Positions 12,241 to 24,800 of a stretch of 64,000 bases of DNA are shown piece by piece; positions within the stretch are counted from its first letter, which is position 1; each line of letters begins with the position of its first letter. The stretch spans positions 3,347,501-3,411,500 of the forward strand of contig JAMPIT010000481.1 of NCBI GenBank assembly GCA_026261815.1. The letters run 5' to 3'. The position numbers and the translations under genes were made by a program. This DNA is from Monarcha castaneiventris obscurior. Taxonomy: Eukaryota > Chordata > Aves > Passeriformes > Monarchidae. The notes under the pieces are model-generated. The model saw only the letters and a program-made list of their open reading frames with translations, was not told the origin of the DNA and did no database searches.

Positions 12241-13779
12241 TTGACAGAGTTATCTGGATTGTAGTAATTAAATCAGGGCAGACAAATCCCTGCTCTCATT
12301 ATATTTCAGACATGTCTGAACCATGAAAAACAGAGCTGAAGCTGACTTGCTTCCTGCAGTTGAAAATGTGGCATTAAATGCTGTATATGATCTACACAGA
12401 TTGGGTGGCAATACATGAGTGTGAACAAATTAGAAAAGACACAAGTGGTCTAAATATGGGTGTTGGTTTTAACCATCTTTAATGAAATGTGTATATCCAG
12501 TGTCTGAAAAAAGCTATTAACACATTTCAGGAAATGAACCTGAAAGGATGCCGTGCTTCCAAGGGTATCCAAGCTCGTTTATGCACTGGAACAGCATTTG
12601 TGTGCTCCAGCCAGGTACCAGGGATGGCAGGTAGAGACAGAGATGCTCCACAGCGAGACAGAGCGTGTGGAATGGGCAGGGAACAGGATCAGTGCCTGCC
12701 CAGTGGAACACAACTGTCTGGGCTCTGAGCTCTCTTGTGTGTAGAGGAGAATGCAGATTTCCACTGTAGAAGCCAGAAAAGGATTTCAAATACTATTGGA
12801 ATTCTTTTGTTGGTGAATTGCTTGTCGTGCAAGCACTTGCCTTGAAGGAGGATTTGTGTGCAGATGTTCTTTGGGTAATGCTGCAGTCTGGATTCAAGAG
12901 TTGTCCCTTGATTAGTTTTAAAGAATTTTTCTCCTCTCAGTTTGTTAAGCTGAGCCATTTTTCAGATACTGTAAAATATTGTACCCACTTTAAAAAGAAG
13001 ATGCTGCATGAACTTGAATTAACATTACCAGGGAATTAAGCTGATTTGATCTAGTTAATATTGGGTATATAAGATGTACTTTCAGAGAGAGACAGATTAG
13101 GCTTTAAAGCAGGAAAATCAAGTAGGGAAATCTGGATTCTGTGGGACAGCTGCTCAGATAATATAAATTGGTGCAAGTTCACAGAGTTGCATTCATGGGG
13201 TATTTGGCCCATATATGATGTATTTTAAAACAAACCTTAATAATTCAGAAATGCAGATGTCAACTTGTGCTGGTTTTGGCCTAGCATTCAGACAAGAGTG
13301 AGTTAACCAGAAAATCCTTTCAGAAGGAGTGAAGACTCTGGGGATACAATGCCCATTCCCTTCACATGGCTTTTGTGGGTCCTTCCATGGGTGCTTTTAG
13401 TTTAACCTCATGAATGGTACAATTCCTTGGCTGGAATCAGATAGCAAAGTATGGGAAAGCTTTGCCTCTGGTTCTGCATTTGTTTGGATCTGTCGAAGTG
13501 CTCATGATGTTCTGGATCTCAGCAGATGCTGTCAGCATTAAAGAAAGCTTTTAGAAATACTTCATTGTAATGTTTTTCAAGACTTCAATCACTCCTGACT
13601 TCCACATTTGATAACACAGGGCTGTGTGTTGCACATGTAGGATGTTACGTAGGACATTCATATTTAAAACCAGTTACGGTTTGGGATACGATTCCACTGC
13701 TACTTCTTCCTCATACACTATTTTTCCTGTGAACTTGGATCCAAATTGACAGAAGTTGTTTTCTAAACCTTTCCAAGCA

Positions 13780-13860
13780 GAGTGTTAAGTTATAGGGCAC
13801 TGGGCTGGGAGTCGGGAGAAAGGTTTAACTCTCGGTCACTGAAATTGAGGAAGAGCCAAT
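13780..13860 (+). mobile_element. Ancient tRNA-derived SINE head (MIR/CORE-like)
   Basis: The segment reads TTATAGGGCACTGGGCTGGG, then AGTCGGGAGAAAGG and TTTAACTCTCGGTCACTG. This follows the tRNA-related head of amniote MIR/CORE-SINEs, where GGCACTGGGCTGGGAGTC is followed by a gap, GGTTC-type B box and CTCTGCCACTG. A degenerate A box (TAGGGCACTGG) and B box (GGTTTAACTCTC) can be placed. The 3' part of the element is not clear beyond about 13860. Such copies predate bird radiation and are not mobile. The call rests on a remembered pattern, without alignment. Confidence 0.5.
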
Positions 13861-14059
13861 GACTACAGGAGGCCAGGAGAAGAACATTTAATCCAGTTCC
13901 CTCCAATGTGACTGAGAAAATGACTTCTAAACCTCCCTTAGCCATTTTGTTTCCCATAAAGAATGATGAACTGTCAAGAAAAAAAGCCGTATGTTCAGAC
14001 AGTGCCTTTGTGGTGTTTCATGTATGTGGAGAAAAACATATCCACAAGAATGGTGTGGA

Positions 14060-14225
14060 AGTGGGAAGTAGCATCAGAACCTTGGTTTAATCCTGTTTCT
14101 GATGCTGGCACTTGTGAGAACCTACAGCATTTCAAAGAACTTGTCTGTTTGAATGCTCTTCATATAAAACAGATATAAACATTTATTATCTGCCTGATAG
14201 TGTAGGTGTTGTGTGAGTCTGAGAT
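14060..14225 (+). mobile_element. Ancient MIR-like SINE, strongly diverged
   Basis: The order of blocks follows a MIR/CORE-SINE. A decayed promoter-like GAACCTTGGTTTAATCCTGT comes first, then a core resembling GCTGGCACTTGTGAGA. The tail runs CTTCATATAAAACAGATATA, AACATTTATTATCTGCCT, GATAGTGTAGGTGTTGTGTG. The tail matches the usual CTCATCTGTAAAATGGG / AATAATACCTACCTCA / GGGTTGTTGTGAG series only loosely. Identity is low, so a different old repeat is possible. Confidence 0.4.
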
Positions 14226-17200
14226 TGAGGGGGGTTACGTGAGGCTGACCTGCCTGAGTGCCCAAGGGTTTGGTTACTGAGGTTCTTTCTTCTTATGCTC
14301 CCTGTCAAAATATTCCAACTTCAGTTCAAACTGAGCCAAGGGTAAATATCTGGAAAAGCTAATGCTACTGTGGAAGCTCTAATTTCCATCTTGAACAGGT
14401 TGAGCATCTTAGGAATGACAGCTGGCATGTCATGACAGTTTCTGTTGATGAGTCCGTCTTCTAAAAGCCTCATTAGAGTTTTCACTCACATCCAAAAGGA
14501 TTCTGGGAAAGAATTGTTCTGACATGAGTCTAAGAGATGTGCACATTACAATACTGAATTGACTTTGACCTGTCAGTGTCTGTACAGGGCAAATTACCTG
14601 CTCTTGGCATGTTACTTGACATACTTCGTTACTGTGTGAAGATTGCTATTAAAAACCCTCTGGTTTTTGTATCAAAAGGGGCTTAGGATTATCCTTTTCA
14701 GAGATACGATGTGGCGTAGACTTGTAAATTGCCAGTGTTGAGGGCAAATTTCATGTTGGGATCAGAAAGTTTGTTCAAGTGGAAGTTACTGTGTGAACAT
14801 CTGGGGCCAAAGATGGGAGCTGGTCAGTGATAACAGTGGGCACTGTAAGTCAGGGCATGGAGGGTGGATGTGGAGCTGGACTGAACTGGAGAATCATTTT
14901 ATTGGACTGATCTTTAAAGGGATAATAGCCTCATGATAAACACAATGAAGGAGGAAAACAGGGAATAGTTGCTTATTTCACTGTGACTCCAAATACAATT
15001 TCTAATCATACTCATGTGCAGATATTGGGGACAGATGGGCACCAGAGGTGTTGGACCACTGAGAGCTCCCAAGCCTTTGCAAGCCCCCAACCTCTTTATT
15101 TCTAAATCATCAGAAGGTAGGTCTTGCTTAGTTTCAAAATCAAGCCTAAACCTCTTCCTGTCCAACAAAGCTCATGAGGACCCGCTTTTCCTTTTGAAGC
15201 TTTTTCCTTCTGAAGTACTGATGTGAGCATGTATCATCCTCAAAGGCCACATTTTTATCCAGTGATGAAACAAAATTCATAACATGACTTTCACAGTCAA
15301 TTATCAAAATAGGACAAGAAATCTTGTACTAAAAATTCAAGAAACCTAATTTTCAAAATACTTCTATTGCAGTCAAATTCTTACAAATCCTGTGGCAAGC
15401 AAAAGTGTTGCACTTTGTTTAAGAATGGGGTAATGCTCATCATACTCAAAAAAGAAAGACTAAAACTACCACAGTTCATTTACTGACTTGGAGACTGTTG
15501 TTGGAAATCAATTAGCTAAGTGTTTTTCCTGTGAATACATTTTATTTCCATTTTTGTGATGGTGTTTGTCCCAGGTGTACACACACTTGTGAGCTGAAAT
15601 AACTTGGCTTTCAAATGGCTGAGCAGACAAGCCTGAAATGGTGATCTGTCAGTGTGCCTCTTGAAAATAAGGACGAAGGGCAATTTGTTAGATACAGGAT
15701 TTGTTACAAATTAGATATTTAATTCTAATACCAGGTCTGCAAAGCAGTAAAGTTTAAAAGAAATAAAAAGGAAAAGGACTTGTGTCTGTCATCGTACGGA
15801 CCCACAGTTTACTTATGAAATGTGGCAAGTAAGAAGAAAGTGGGGTTAAGAAATATTCCTGTTTCCAAGCAGGCCCTTAAAAGGCCTGGGATCTGCTGCC
15901 TCCTGTTTGGTTTCCATTCAGCTGAGATGCTTGGGGTACTTGACCTTCTCCACTCAGTAGAACCTGATTCATTCTTTTTCCTCACTGGCTTTCTCTGCTT
16001 CTTCCCAGCCCAGTTCAAAAGGTCACCTACAGCTACTCCCTTTGTCACAACAACTGAAAAGTAATAAAATCATGGGATGCAGTAAAGTGAAAAGATTTTT
16101 GTTGTAAACATTGGCACTGACTTCCCTTGTGAAGCAGTACTGGGAGGGAGGGTTAGGTACAGGAGGTGTGGAGAGTAAGATGAGACTTTGAAACACTCTC
16201 CATGAATCCCATGTATTTTTCCAAACACAATGGAACAACGACCAGGTCAGGAGAAAGAACTTCCACAACCTTAGCATGGAAAGGGGGCAAATGAAATCTG
16301 GATTTCCCAAGGTCCATCCCCACAGCTCCTGCTGCTCTGTTCCCCTCTCCTGCCCCAGACCCACACAGCCTGTCTTGCTTTGTTGTTGCAGCATAAGGAG
16401 GAGGAGTAAGGGTACGGTGCTGGGAGATGAGAGGCAGCATGTGGCTTCCTCACAGCCTTCTACATTTCAGAAAGGGATCTCTCATTTGATGAAGATCCTT
16501 TTTTCTGTTTAGTCATAAACAGATGAATCCCATAATAGCCTCTGTTTCCTCTACTACAGGAGGTCTGTATGATTAATAAGATCTCCCTGTAGTGAATGCC
16601 AAGCCAAACAGATGAATGCAAGGCGCATCTGCTGTAGATTAAACATTTGGAAAAAACATTTTATAAATATTTTTTTCCACAACAACATATCCATATGGCA
16701 GTTAACTAGGGTATATATTTAAAACCTTGCATGTACAGTATATCGCCATGCATATGTATTTAATATACTTATTAAATAAGTACTTATGTTGTCACTCAAC
16801 AGATAGCTTTTTGATATGACTTTTAATCTCTTCGAGATGTCAAATCAGACTGTTTGAAAGGACCACATGTGCCCTATCAAGCAAAACATGAGAAGACACT
16901 GCTTCTGAGTGGGTGGGTTAGTGGGAAGCAAATCTTTTATTTCATTATTTCTCAGGAACAAGATGTGTAAGATAATTACCTGGTTGGGATGAGGTAAGTG
17001 TAAAATAACATTCACTGAATATGGCTAGTGAGATAAGGTTGTCCTGGGTACTATGAAAACAGATCCTGAGGAAACAGGGAGGTTAAACTAACTGGAAATT
17101 TCTTAGCTGAAAATCCTAACATTTGAATTTAGCTTTACTAACTTCAAAACACTGAAATTATATCTCAATATAATTAATATTTTGGACTTCTTAATCTAAC

Positions 17201-20200
17201 CAGAATAGGTTAAAGGACTTCATAGAAATACGATTTTTTTTCCAATCCTTATTGTATAATGGGGGGCTCCTTTTTTATTTCTATATCTCTGTGTCTACCT
17301 TAGAGGACTGGACCATAATTCTGGATTAATAAAGAATGAAGTCTGACAATTTATCCCAAACTGAAACTAAATTCAACAAGTAAACATTATCCGGAGCAGC
17401 TATTGGCACTCTCTCATAAGTCAATCTGGTTTTTTTGTATGTTGTTCTTGTAAGACTTAGCAATATTATTGTAGGCTGATTTTCTGGTAGACTGGGATTT
17501 TTTGGTTTACTTGTCATGAAACCAAAGATCCAGACATGTGATTCAGAGAACCTAATTCCTGAAATGTTTTCTACAACTTTTCTTAACTGGCCTTCCAGTC
17601 CAGCAGCCAGAAAGAGGAAAAATCAGCATTTCAAGACTCCATATGTGCTTGCTTGTTGTGTTGTCAAGGATCAAGACCTGGTTTGCGTGTGTGCCTGGAA
17701 AACTGGGGCACTTCTCTGAGGAAAGGGCTCTCTGAACCTGACGTGTGCTCTGGGAATGGCCAGTGCTTGTCAATTCATGTCTGTCTGGGCTCCGAGAATG
17801 TGGATTTCCAGACCTTGCAGCATGATACTTGCAAGCAGACATGACGTTTCCCCACATGCTTTTTCACAGATTGCAGAACAGAGGAAAATAATTGCCTGGC
17901 TTTGCTTTTATCACACACCATTAGGTGCTTTGCCGACTCAAACAAGAAAGACAAAAAGCGCCTCATGTTCAAATAACTTTTAATATTTATGTTCATTACA
18001 GCTGCAGACTTTGCTGCCAAAATGGTTTGTTTTCGGATGTTCTTGCCATAGTTTTCCATGTTTCTCTGAGTGTCCTGAGGGCAGGTGGGAACGTGGAGGT
18101 GGGAAGCTCCCTCACTTTTGAAATAGTGGTCTGATGACTCATGTCTCATTCTGCTTGAGAGGCTCATTTCTTGATGTCCTTGCTTTGCTCTTGAAGTGAA
18201 AAATGCTGCTTCACTGTTTAAAAAAAAAAAAAAATTGTTTTAATCAAAATGCCTGTGGAGTCTTGGAAAAATCACTGAATAAAATTTTCACAAACTTCGT
18301 AGAAACAGTTGGAAACTGGTGGATTTGATCTGGAAAATCTTGGAGTGGTCCTTTTTGCATCAGGGCTGAAAAAATGTGAAATGCAGAATGTGAAGCTTTT
18401 CTGAACACATCTAATTTCCAGAAGCATCTCTCTTCAGGGCCCTGCTGTGAGCCCTCAGTAGCTGTTTGTGATGTTCACAGCAGGTTTTTTCCTACATATG
18501 TCAGAACCATACCTTAAATTAGTTTTCAAGTAGATTTAGTTAAATGAGTTTAAAGAAAGCCACTCTTACTGTGCTTTAGCAAAGGATTATTTTAGACTGG
18601 CTTTGATTTGTTCCCAATGAATTGCATTTAAATTGATATCATCTAAGTTTATATTGATTTAATGGTGTCTCAAAGCTCCTTTAGGAGAACTGATTCATTT
18701 AAGTCCTCCTGAATTCTGGATTCCTGAAATGGGTAACTGAGCTTTTGCAGCGTTGCTGTGAGGCTGCAGCACCTGGAGGGCTCAGTGCTGGAGAATTCAC
18801 CCGGCTGCCCAAAGCACTCCCAGCACGCCGGAGGCAGCAAATGATGCAAACACCTCCAGCTCTGGCTGAGTGTTCCGGGTATGAACCTCCCCTGCACGTG
18901 GGCACAGGGTCCATCCAAGCAGGCAGTTGGGATAATTTCCCAGATGCTCCCACAGCATCCTGTAATAATGTGGCAAGATCATTGTGCGGGGAGAAGGTGC
19001 CCAGACAGTCCCTGTGGAGGCATCAATAACATCTGACAAGGATGTGCTGTTCTTAAAAGGCAGAGATGAGTCTGCAGGGCTGGTTCGTGTGGGCAGCTTG
19101 GGATCCAGGGGGATTAGGGCTCCTTGCTCTGCTCTGCCAGCCTCCCACAGTCTGACATGATTGTAGGAGAACACAGGGTGCTCCGTATGCCAAAGGAGTG
19201 TTTCTCTGAGGAATAAAAAAAACCCCAACCTTGTTTTATTTTTTTACTGAAGAATTGCTTCTTTAAGTGAAAAAGGGAGAGTGAAATGGGTTGGCAGACT
19301 GAACCTTTATTTAAAATTTTATTTAAACCTGAATCTTATTCCGTTATTTTCAGTAGGTTTATCTCAGAGGTGATTCTCTGAGTTGGTTCTCCAATGATGC
19401 TTTCTGAGGCGTGGATTTCCTGGGCAGGGAGGCATTGCCTTATCTTTCCTATTGGCACAAACCTGTCTGAGATGTGGCTCTTTAATTGTGCAACACCCTC
19501 TTCTCTACCAGTTTGATTAAGACTGGTTTTGCCTCTTGCTCTGAGCTCTCTAGATCATCATAGGAATGCCTGGAGGTTGTGAACAGACTTCAGTCCTCCC
19601 GTGTCTTTGCCAAAACGCCAAACCACATTTACCAGCAGAGATTATAGAAAAAAACACTTTTAACAAGAAACTTCCAACCGTGAAAAGATATTTTCTAGGA
19701 AAATTCTTTCTGTTTCGCTATAAAAATGCTTGTCCTTGGAAATACAAACCCTCTTCATTAAAGGCAGTAGTTGCAGGAATCTAAACTGTTCTGCTTGTAG
19801 GACTTCTTGTAAAAATAAAATTAGTCTTTATTGACAAAAATGAAGAGGAAAAAACCACACCATGTGTTCACATGATAAACAACTGCTTTCCTGCTCATCT
19901 AGAGTTCAAACAACAGTCAGGGTACAGTTTGGCTGCCTATGACTAAGGACTTTTAACTTCTCTATTTGGCTAAGGATCCACTGCAAACACTTTGTTCTAA
20001 GGTGAGAAGTGCATTGAGTGAATAAAAAACCAGTCTGGGGCTGGGAAAGGGAATGACAAACTTTTATCTGAAAATGTCGCTTTAACTCTCTCTATAAGAT
20101 ACCCATGGTTCCCAGCCAGTATGTTTTTGTGATTTAGCTACATTTCCTGCCAGATCATTCAGCTAGATACAGATCCCTTGCTCCTGCAGTGTGGAAACCT

Positions 20201-21744
20201 GAATAATAATTTGAGCTGCAGAAAGCCCTGGTGAATCGCTGGCCTACTTTCCTGTCCCAGGGGAAGGTGCACTTCTCTAATCCAGGAGCCATTGCTTTGG
20301 CAGATGGCTCTATTTACTCAATGAGCAGGTCAGGACAAGAGGAAAAATGGAACATAATAATCCAACAGTATTCAATTAAAGGTAGCTCTGTGCAACTGTA
20401 CCTAAGTCACTGCTGTTGAAGCCTCTGGGGAGTGTGTTCATTTTTCAGCCTTGTTTCCTTAGGAAATGAGGCTGTCTGCCTTTCTGTCTGTCAGCATCTG
20501 TCCTCTCTGATTAATTTATTCATCTGTTTGCCATTATCAAGGAAAAATGACCAAAGAGAAGAGTTTTCAAATATACGGAATTCCAACAAAGTTAACAGAA
20601 CTTGGCAACTGGGACAGGAGGAGAACCTGAGGGTCTCTATGGAAGGGAAAGGAGATGGAACTGTATCCAGCCATTCCCAGACTGGAGAGCAGGTCAGGCC
20701 TGTTGGCCTCAACAGGCACATTCTGTCTCACCAGTCTGAACCATGATTGTCCTACTTGTCCATCCAAACATCTGGGAAATGTGGGAGCAGCCTGGGGAAA
20801 CTGTCAAGGACAAGATGTTAGAGACATAACAGATAGAGTAACGTAAGACAGAAAAGCACTTAGAAAAAAAAAGGATTTGAAAAACCAACCAAGAAAAAAC
20901 ATCGTGGGTTCACAAAACATTGAACATTGTGTGTATTAAATTTCATCTCTGTTTTGACTGAAGCCCCAAAACTGGTTTTGGAACCAGATGTACATATCGG
21001 TATTATTATGGGTTTTTTATTGCTAGGCAAGAAAAATATAATTTGTTTCAGTTTTCCTGGAACTGAAAGAACAGTGAGAGATGGCAGAGCAGGTTCAAGT
21101 TCCAGCTGATTATTTGATTCATTAGAAATGGGCTGTCTGAAGCAAACAGTACAGGCAAACCCTGGAGGGAGCAGGGTGAGAAGGTTTGGGCTCTTTCCTT
21201 TGTATGCAGTCCATCCCCCCAGCAGATTAGATATTTGGAACTCTTTCCAGACATTTTTCATTTTGTTGGTAAATAGGCATGCACTTGTTCTGGGATTTCA
21301 GTCCCCAACTGTTCACTTTATTCAAGGGAGAAAGGCAGAAACATAAGGGAAGCTCAAACAATAAAACCTCAGAATGGGTCAGGCCAGTTATTATTACATG
21401 ATTTCAGGCTTTGAAAGGTCATTTATGTTTTCCAAGTTGGATTTATTTTTTACACTTATTTGTAATATTACCTCGCTGTGTTTCATAATGTCAGGGAAAA
21501 TGTCTGGTTTCAGGCCTAAAATGTCAAAGCAGCATTTTCAAAATCACTCAGCACTGAACCAAATGTTTTTCTGCTGGAGTCAGTGGTAACAGTCCCATTT
21601 GCCTTAGGAAGCTTTGGATAGGGCTGAATGTTATGGAAATCCACATTTGGTACCATTTTTCAGGCTGCACTCCTGCACGTTCCCCTTCCTTCTCATCCTC
21701 CATAGGCCTGTTCATATGTGGAATGATTCCTAGTGGGAAAGGTA
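14226..21744. other. Unique non-coding sequence
   Basis: No recognised gene or repeat. A very AT-rich patch lies at about 16650-16800, including the perfect inverted repeat TACTTATT-A-AATAAGTA at 16766-16782. An A15 run lies at 18220-18234. A moderately GC-rich block at about 18740-18960 has overlapping open frames on both strands, which argues against real coding. Confidence 0.45.
18220..18234. repeat. Poly-A tract (A15)
   Basis: Fifteen consecutive A lie between GTTT and TTGTTTTAATC. No processed pseudogene or SINE body was recognised upstream of the tract. Confidence 0.85.
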
Positions 21745-21895
21745 AAAGCATGACAGTTAAGAGGCCTGGATTCACTTCCAATCCTTCCTAATGAGTGCAG
21801 GTTAAATCATGGAACTGTTTTGTGCCTCAGTTTACACCTATGTGACATACAAAATCCCCACCTCAGGGGCCTCACAGTTCACCAACACCTGGGAA
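21745..21895 (+). mobile_element. Ancient MIR/CORE-type SINE
   Basis: Blocks appear in the right order for an amniote tRNA-derived SINE. First is GTTAAGAGGCCTGGATTCAC with a B-box-like GGATTCACTTCC. Next is AGGTTAAATCATGGAACTG. The diagnostic tail follows: TTTTGTGCCTCAGTTTACAC, CTATGTGACATACAAAATCC, CCACCTCAGGGGCCTCACAG. The family consensus tail is TGTGCCTCAGTTTCCCCATC, TGTAAAATGGGG, CCTACCTCACAGGG. The TGCCTCAGTTT block is well kept. This is the best of the three SINE-like fragments here. Confidence 0.6.
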
Positions 21896-24800
21896 TGACA
21901 AAGCTGCTGCTTCAGCAAGAGCCAAGCGTATATTATGGAATAAACTGTTCCTTTAGTGTTGTAAGAACTAATGTTGATGAAGCTGATGCAATGTAGACAT
22001 AGCTCTCCATCTGTGCCTCCATGCTAGGGAGTGTTTCTGGATGGACTCACTGCAACAACCAGAATTTCCCTAGCAAGGAAAATTGAGGTTTAAAAAATTT
22101 AATAAGAAGAATCTATCATTGATAAAACCTTCCCAGTGGCTTTGTCATGATGAAAACAAAAAAGGGTGTACAGAATAAATTAATTTGCTGTTCCAATAAC
22201 TGTGATTCAAGGTGAGGTGGCTTTTTAATGGCTCATCTCCCAGGCAGCACACAGTGAAACATCTCTGCTGCAGGAGTAGGTAGGACATGCCCAGTGCCAC
22301 ATTCTTAAGAACAGCTTTGCATTGCCTACTCTTGAGATATCTTATGTCTTCAGTTGTGAGTATTGCCAGATAAAAAACCTCTTAGCACTCAGATTTTCTA
22401 ATCCTCTAGACAAGATAAAAAAATCCAACATTCCCCTATCGTTGTCTGCCCTCTCCTGTACCTTGCATTTCTATCACATCAGCTTAGAATTAGCTGATAA
22501 GAGGAGTGTGCAATAAATTTGTGCTTCTATATGGCAAGAATATTTCCTTTGAATTGTATTCAATACCTTGGGTCATGAACATTATAATTCTTCCTGATAG
22601 CCTGAGTTACTGCAGAGAATTGCTGTGATAGAACAGTATGAGCCATGTGAGGGGGGGTGGTTCTCCTGGTGAGTGTTTGGTAGGAGAGAACCCTCAGGAA
22701 TATTGTTCTTCACCCTGGATGGATATGTGGTACTGGCTGAGGCAGCTCAGACACGTCATGGGCTCCCAGAGAACCTGATGAATTAGAACTCCTTCTAGAA
22801 GAGTATTTCTTCCTCCTGTGATACTTGTACAAATTCCTCTGCCATTCTACCTGGAGGCCGGAACAGAGAAAGGGGTTGGCCCAGGATGATGAAGAAGCAG
22901 GAACAGATAAAATTCTGGTCTCAAAGCACTGATTTTAGTGATGGTGGTTGTTCAGAATATCTCAAATTGAGGTATTACAAAGCTATGGCCTACAAAGAAT
23001 TAATATTGATCCCATTAAAACTTCTGTAAGTGCTCCAGTTTACACTGAGAGAACTAAACCTTGTGTGGCAGTGAGTATTGGCAGGACGTAGCTCTTGAGC
23101 AATAAAGCTCAGCAATACTAACTTCATGAGGCGTTTTTGCTGTCAGCTGGTCATAATTCCACTGCATTAGGGATTGCAAAGATCTTAGAAAAATGCAGGT
23201 TTCTCTGCTGTCCTTCACAGCCTCTGACATTCTGCTGCTCTTGGGCAGTGGAAGCTGCACTTTATTTAAATGACATTTATAACATTGCTAGGAACAGTCA
23301 AATTACTTTTGCTTTTTAAAATCATACAGAGCATGGTAAAATCCAATGAAATTAAATTGAAAAATGCGCTTTAATTTCAGTCTGCACAATCAGATGCAAT
23401 AGTCTGTGTGCAAATGGATTAACATGCCAAAACTGTAACTTGAGGCGAGAAGTGTAACTTCCCTCAGTAAATTAACATCAATAATTATAAGCTGTAAACA
23501 GTTGCAGATATAATTAAGATTCGAGGCCCAAGGGTTGCACATGCCTTGCTGCAACTGATATCAGACTCTGTGATCTCAATGTTCAAGTCCCCTCTGGAGA
23601 CAGCAAAGTTAGGAACATCCCCCTATTTGGAAATAAAGTATCAATCTTTTAGGAGCATTTGCAGAGCTCTTCTCTCCCTCTGTTTTAAAGACAGACTGGG
23701 CTCTTGGTCAAAAATTAGTGTTTTCTGGTTTTTCCTGTACTATTCCATTGTTGTGCCTGCTCTCCTTGAACTTCATGTCAACACATTATTTTTTAAAGGG
23801 TTAAATTAAACAAGTTGTTGCAGTCCCTTGCAGACAGAGAACTGTCCCCAAAGAGTGGAGGGGATTGCTTTGTTAAATTTGTAAAAGGGGGAATAAGGAG
23901 GAGACAGAGATGGAGGAAAGGGATCCACAGTGTGGAAGGAAAAGAACAAGACAGGTGCTTGTGTTTGAAAAATCCTTTCAGAGCTCCAAATCTATGGTAA
24001 GAAGAAAGAAAGAAAAAACTAGAGTAAGGGTTTCAAGTGAAACTATTTGAGCATTTTTCAGGATGTGAAGATTATTGGTACCTTTCAATGGAATATTCAG
24101 AAGTTTGCAGAAAAAGACATTAAAGAAAGCAGTTGGTCGCTCATCATTACAGGAAAACAAGCCCCAGTCTGTTGGTTAAGAGCTTGTGCTTCAGCAGAGA
24201 ATTGCTTCTTGTTTTGAGGCTGGACTGTGATAGTGCATTTTGTGGGTACAATTTGCCTTCAGAGCTGTAATTTTCAGTGAATTATTTGTATCACTGGAAC
24301 TCCTTTGGTGGAAGTCCTTACACAAGTTACAAAGTGCCTTATGTTGTATAGAATTTTCCCTTTCTCCAAGAAGCCCTGTTGGTGGCATTTGTGCACTCAG
24401 AGGACAGTGATGCAAAGGCCAGGCTGTTTGGTAGGGGCGGCAATCAGAAATTACTCCTGTTCCACGTCCAGAATGGCCCTTGTTTCTGCACATAACCCAC
24501 GTATGAGACATTAATTAATAGTCTGACATTAATTTCATGTGATGGGAGCTGCCCTGTTTGTGTGGGGAAACCCTCAGATGGCACTTAGACCAAATGCAAT
24601 TTAGCTTCACTTAAAGACGTCTGGCACAGCAATAAAGGGTGGCCTAAGTGTCCATGGGAAAAAAGACCAGGAACATAATTTTATCCTTAAGGTCAAGGAA
24701 AGTAAGTGTGTGCAGTTCTGGAATCTGTGAATGGGGCCTGGGTGATGTTCAGGTAATGCATCAATGACTTAAATGTTTGCAGCCTTTTTGTGCTTGTAGG

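Larger units (their letters stand above)
5891..13779. other. Unique non-coding sequence with short uncharacterised ORFs
   Basis: No repeat family or known gene was recognised over nearly 8 kb. Open frames include 117 codons at 8485-8838 (+) and 102 codons at 7157-7465 (-). The longest is 179 codons at 11701-12240 (+), but its start is TTG and it has no recognised motif. AT-rich, low-complexity sequence occurs near 11480-11580. Only the 7216-7395 interval has convincing exon-like borders and it is listed separately. Confidence 0.45.

Noticed and set aside
14860..14930. Possible CR1 3' end (TTGGACTGATCTTTAAAGGG)
   Set aside because: Only about 20 bases match the CR1 3' pattern and the flanks do not, so chance is likely.
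18797..19228. 143-codon minus-strand frame over a GC-richer block
   Set aside because: It overlaps other open frames on both strands, with no motif and no supporting splice or promoter signal.
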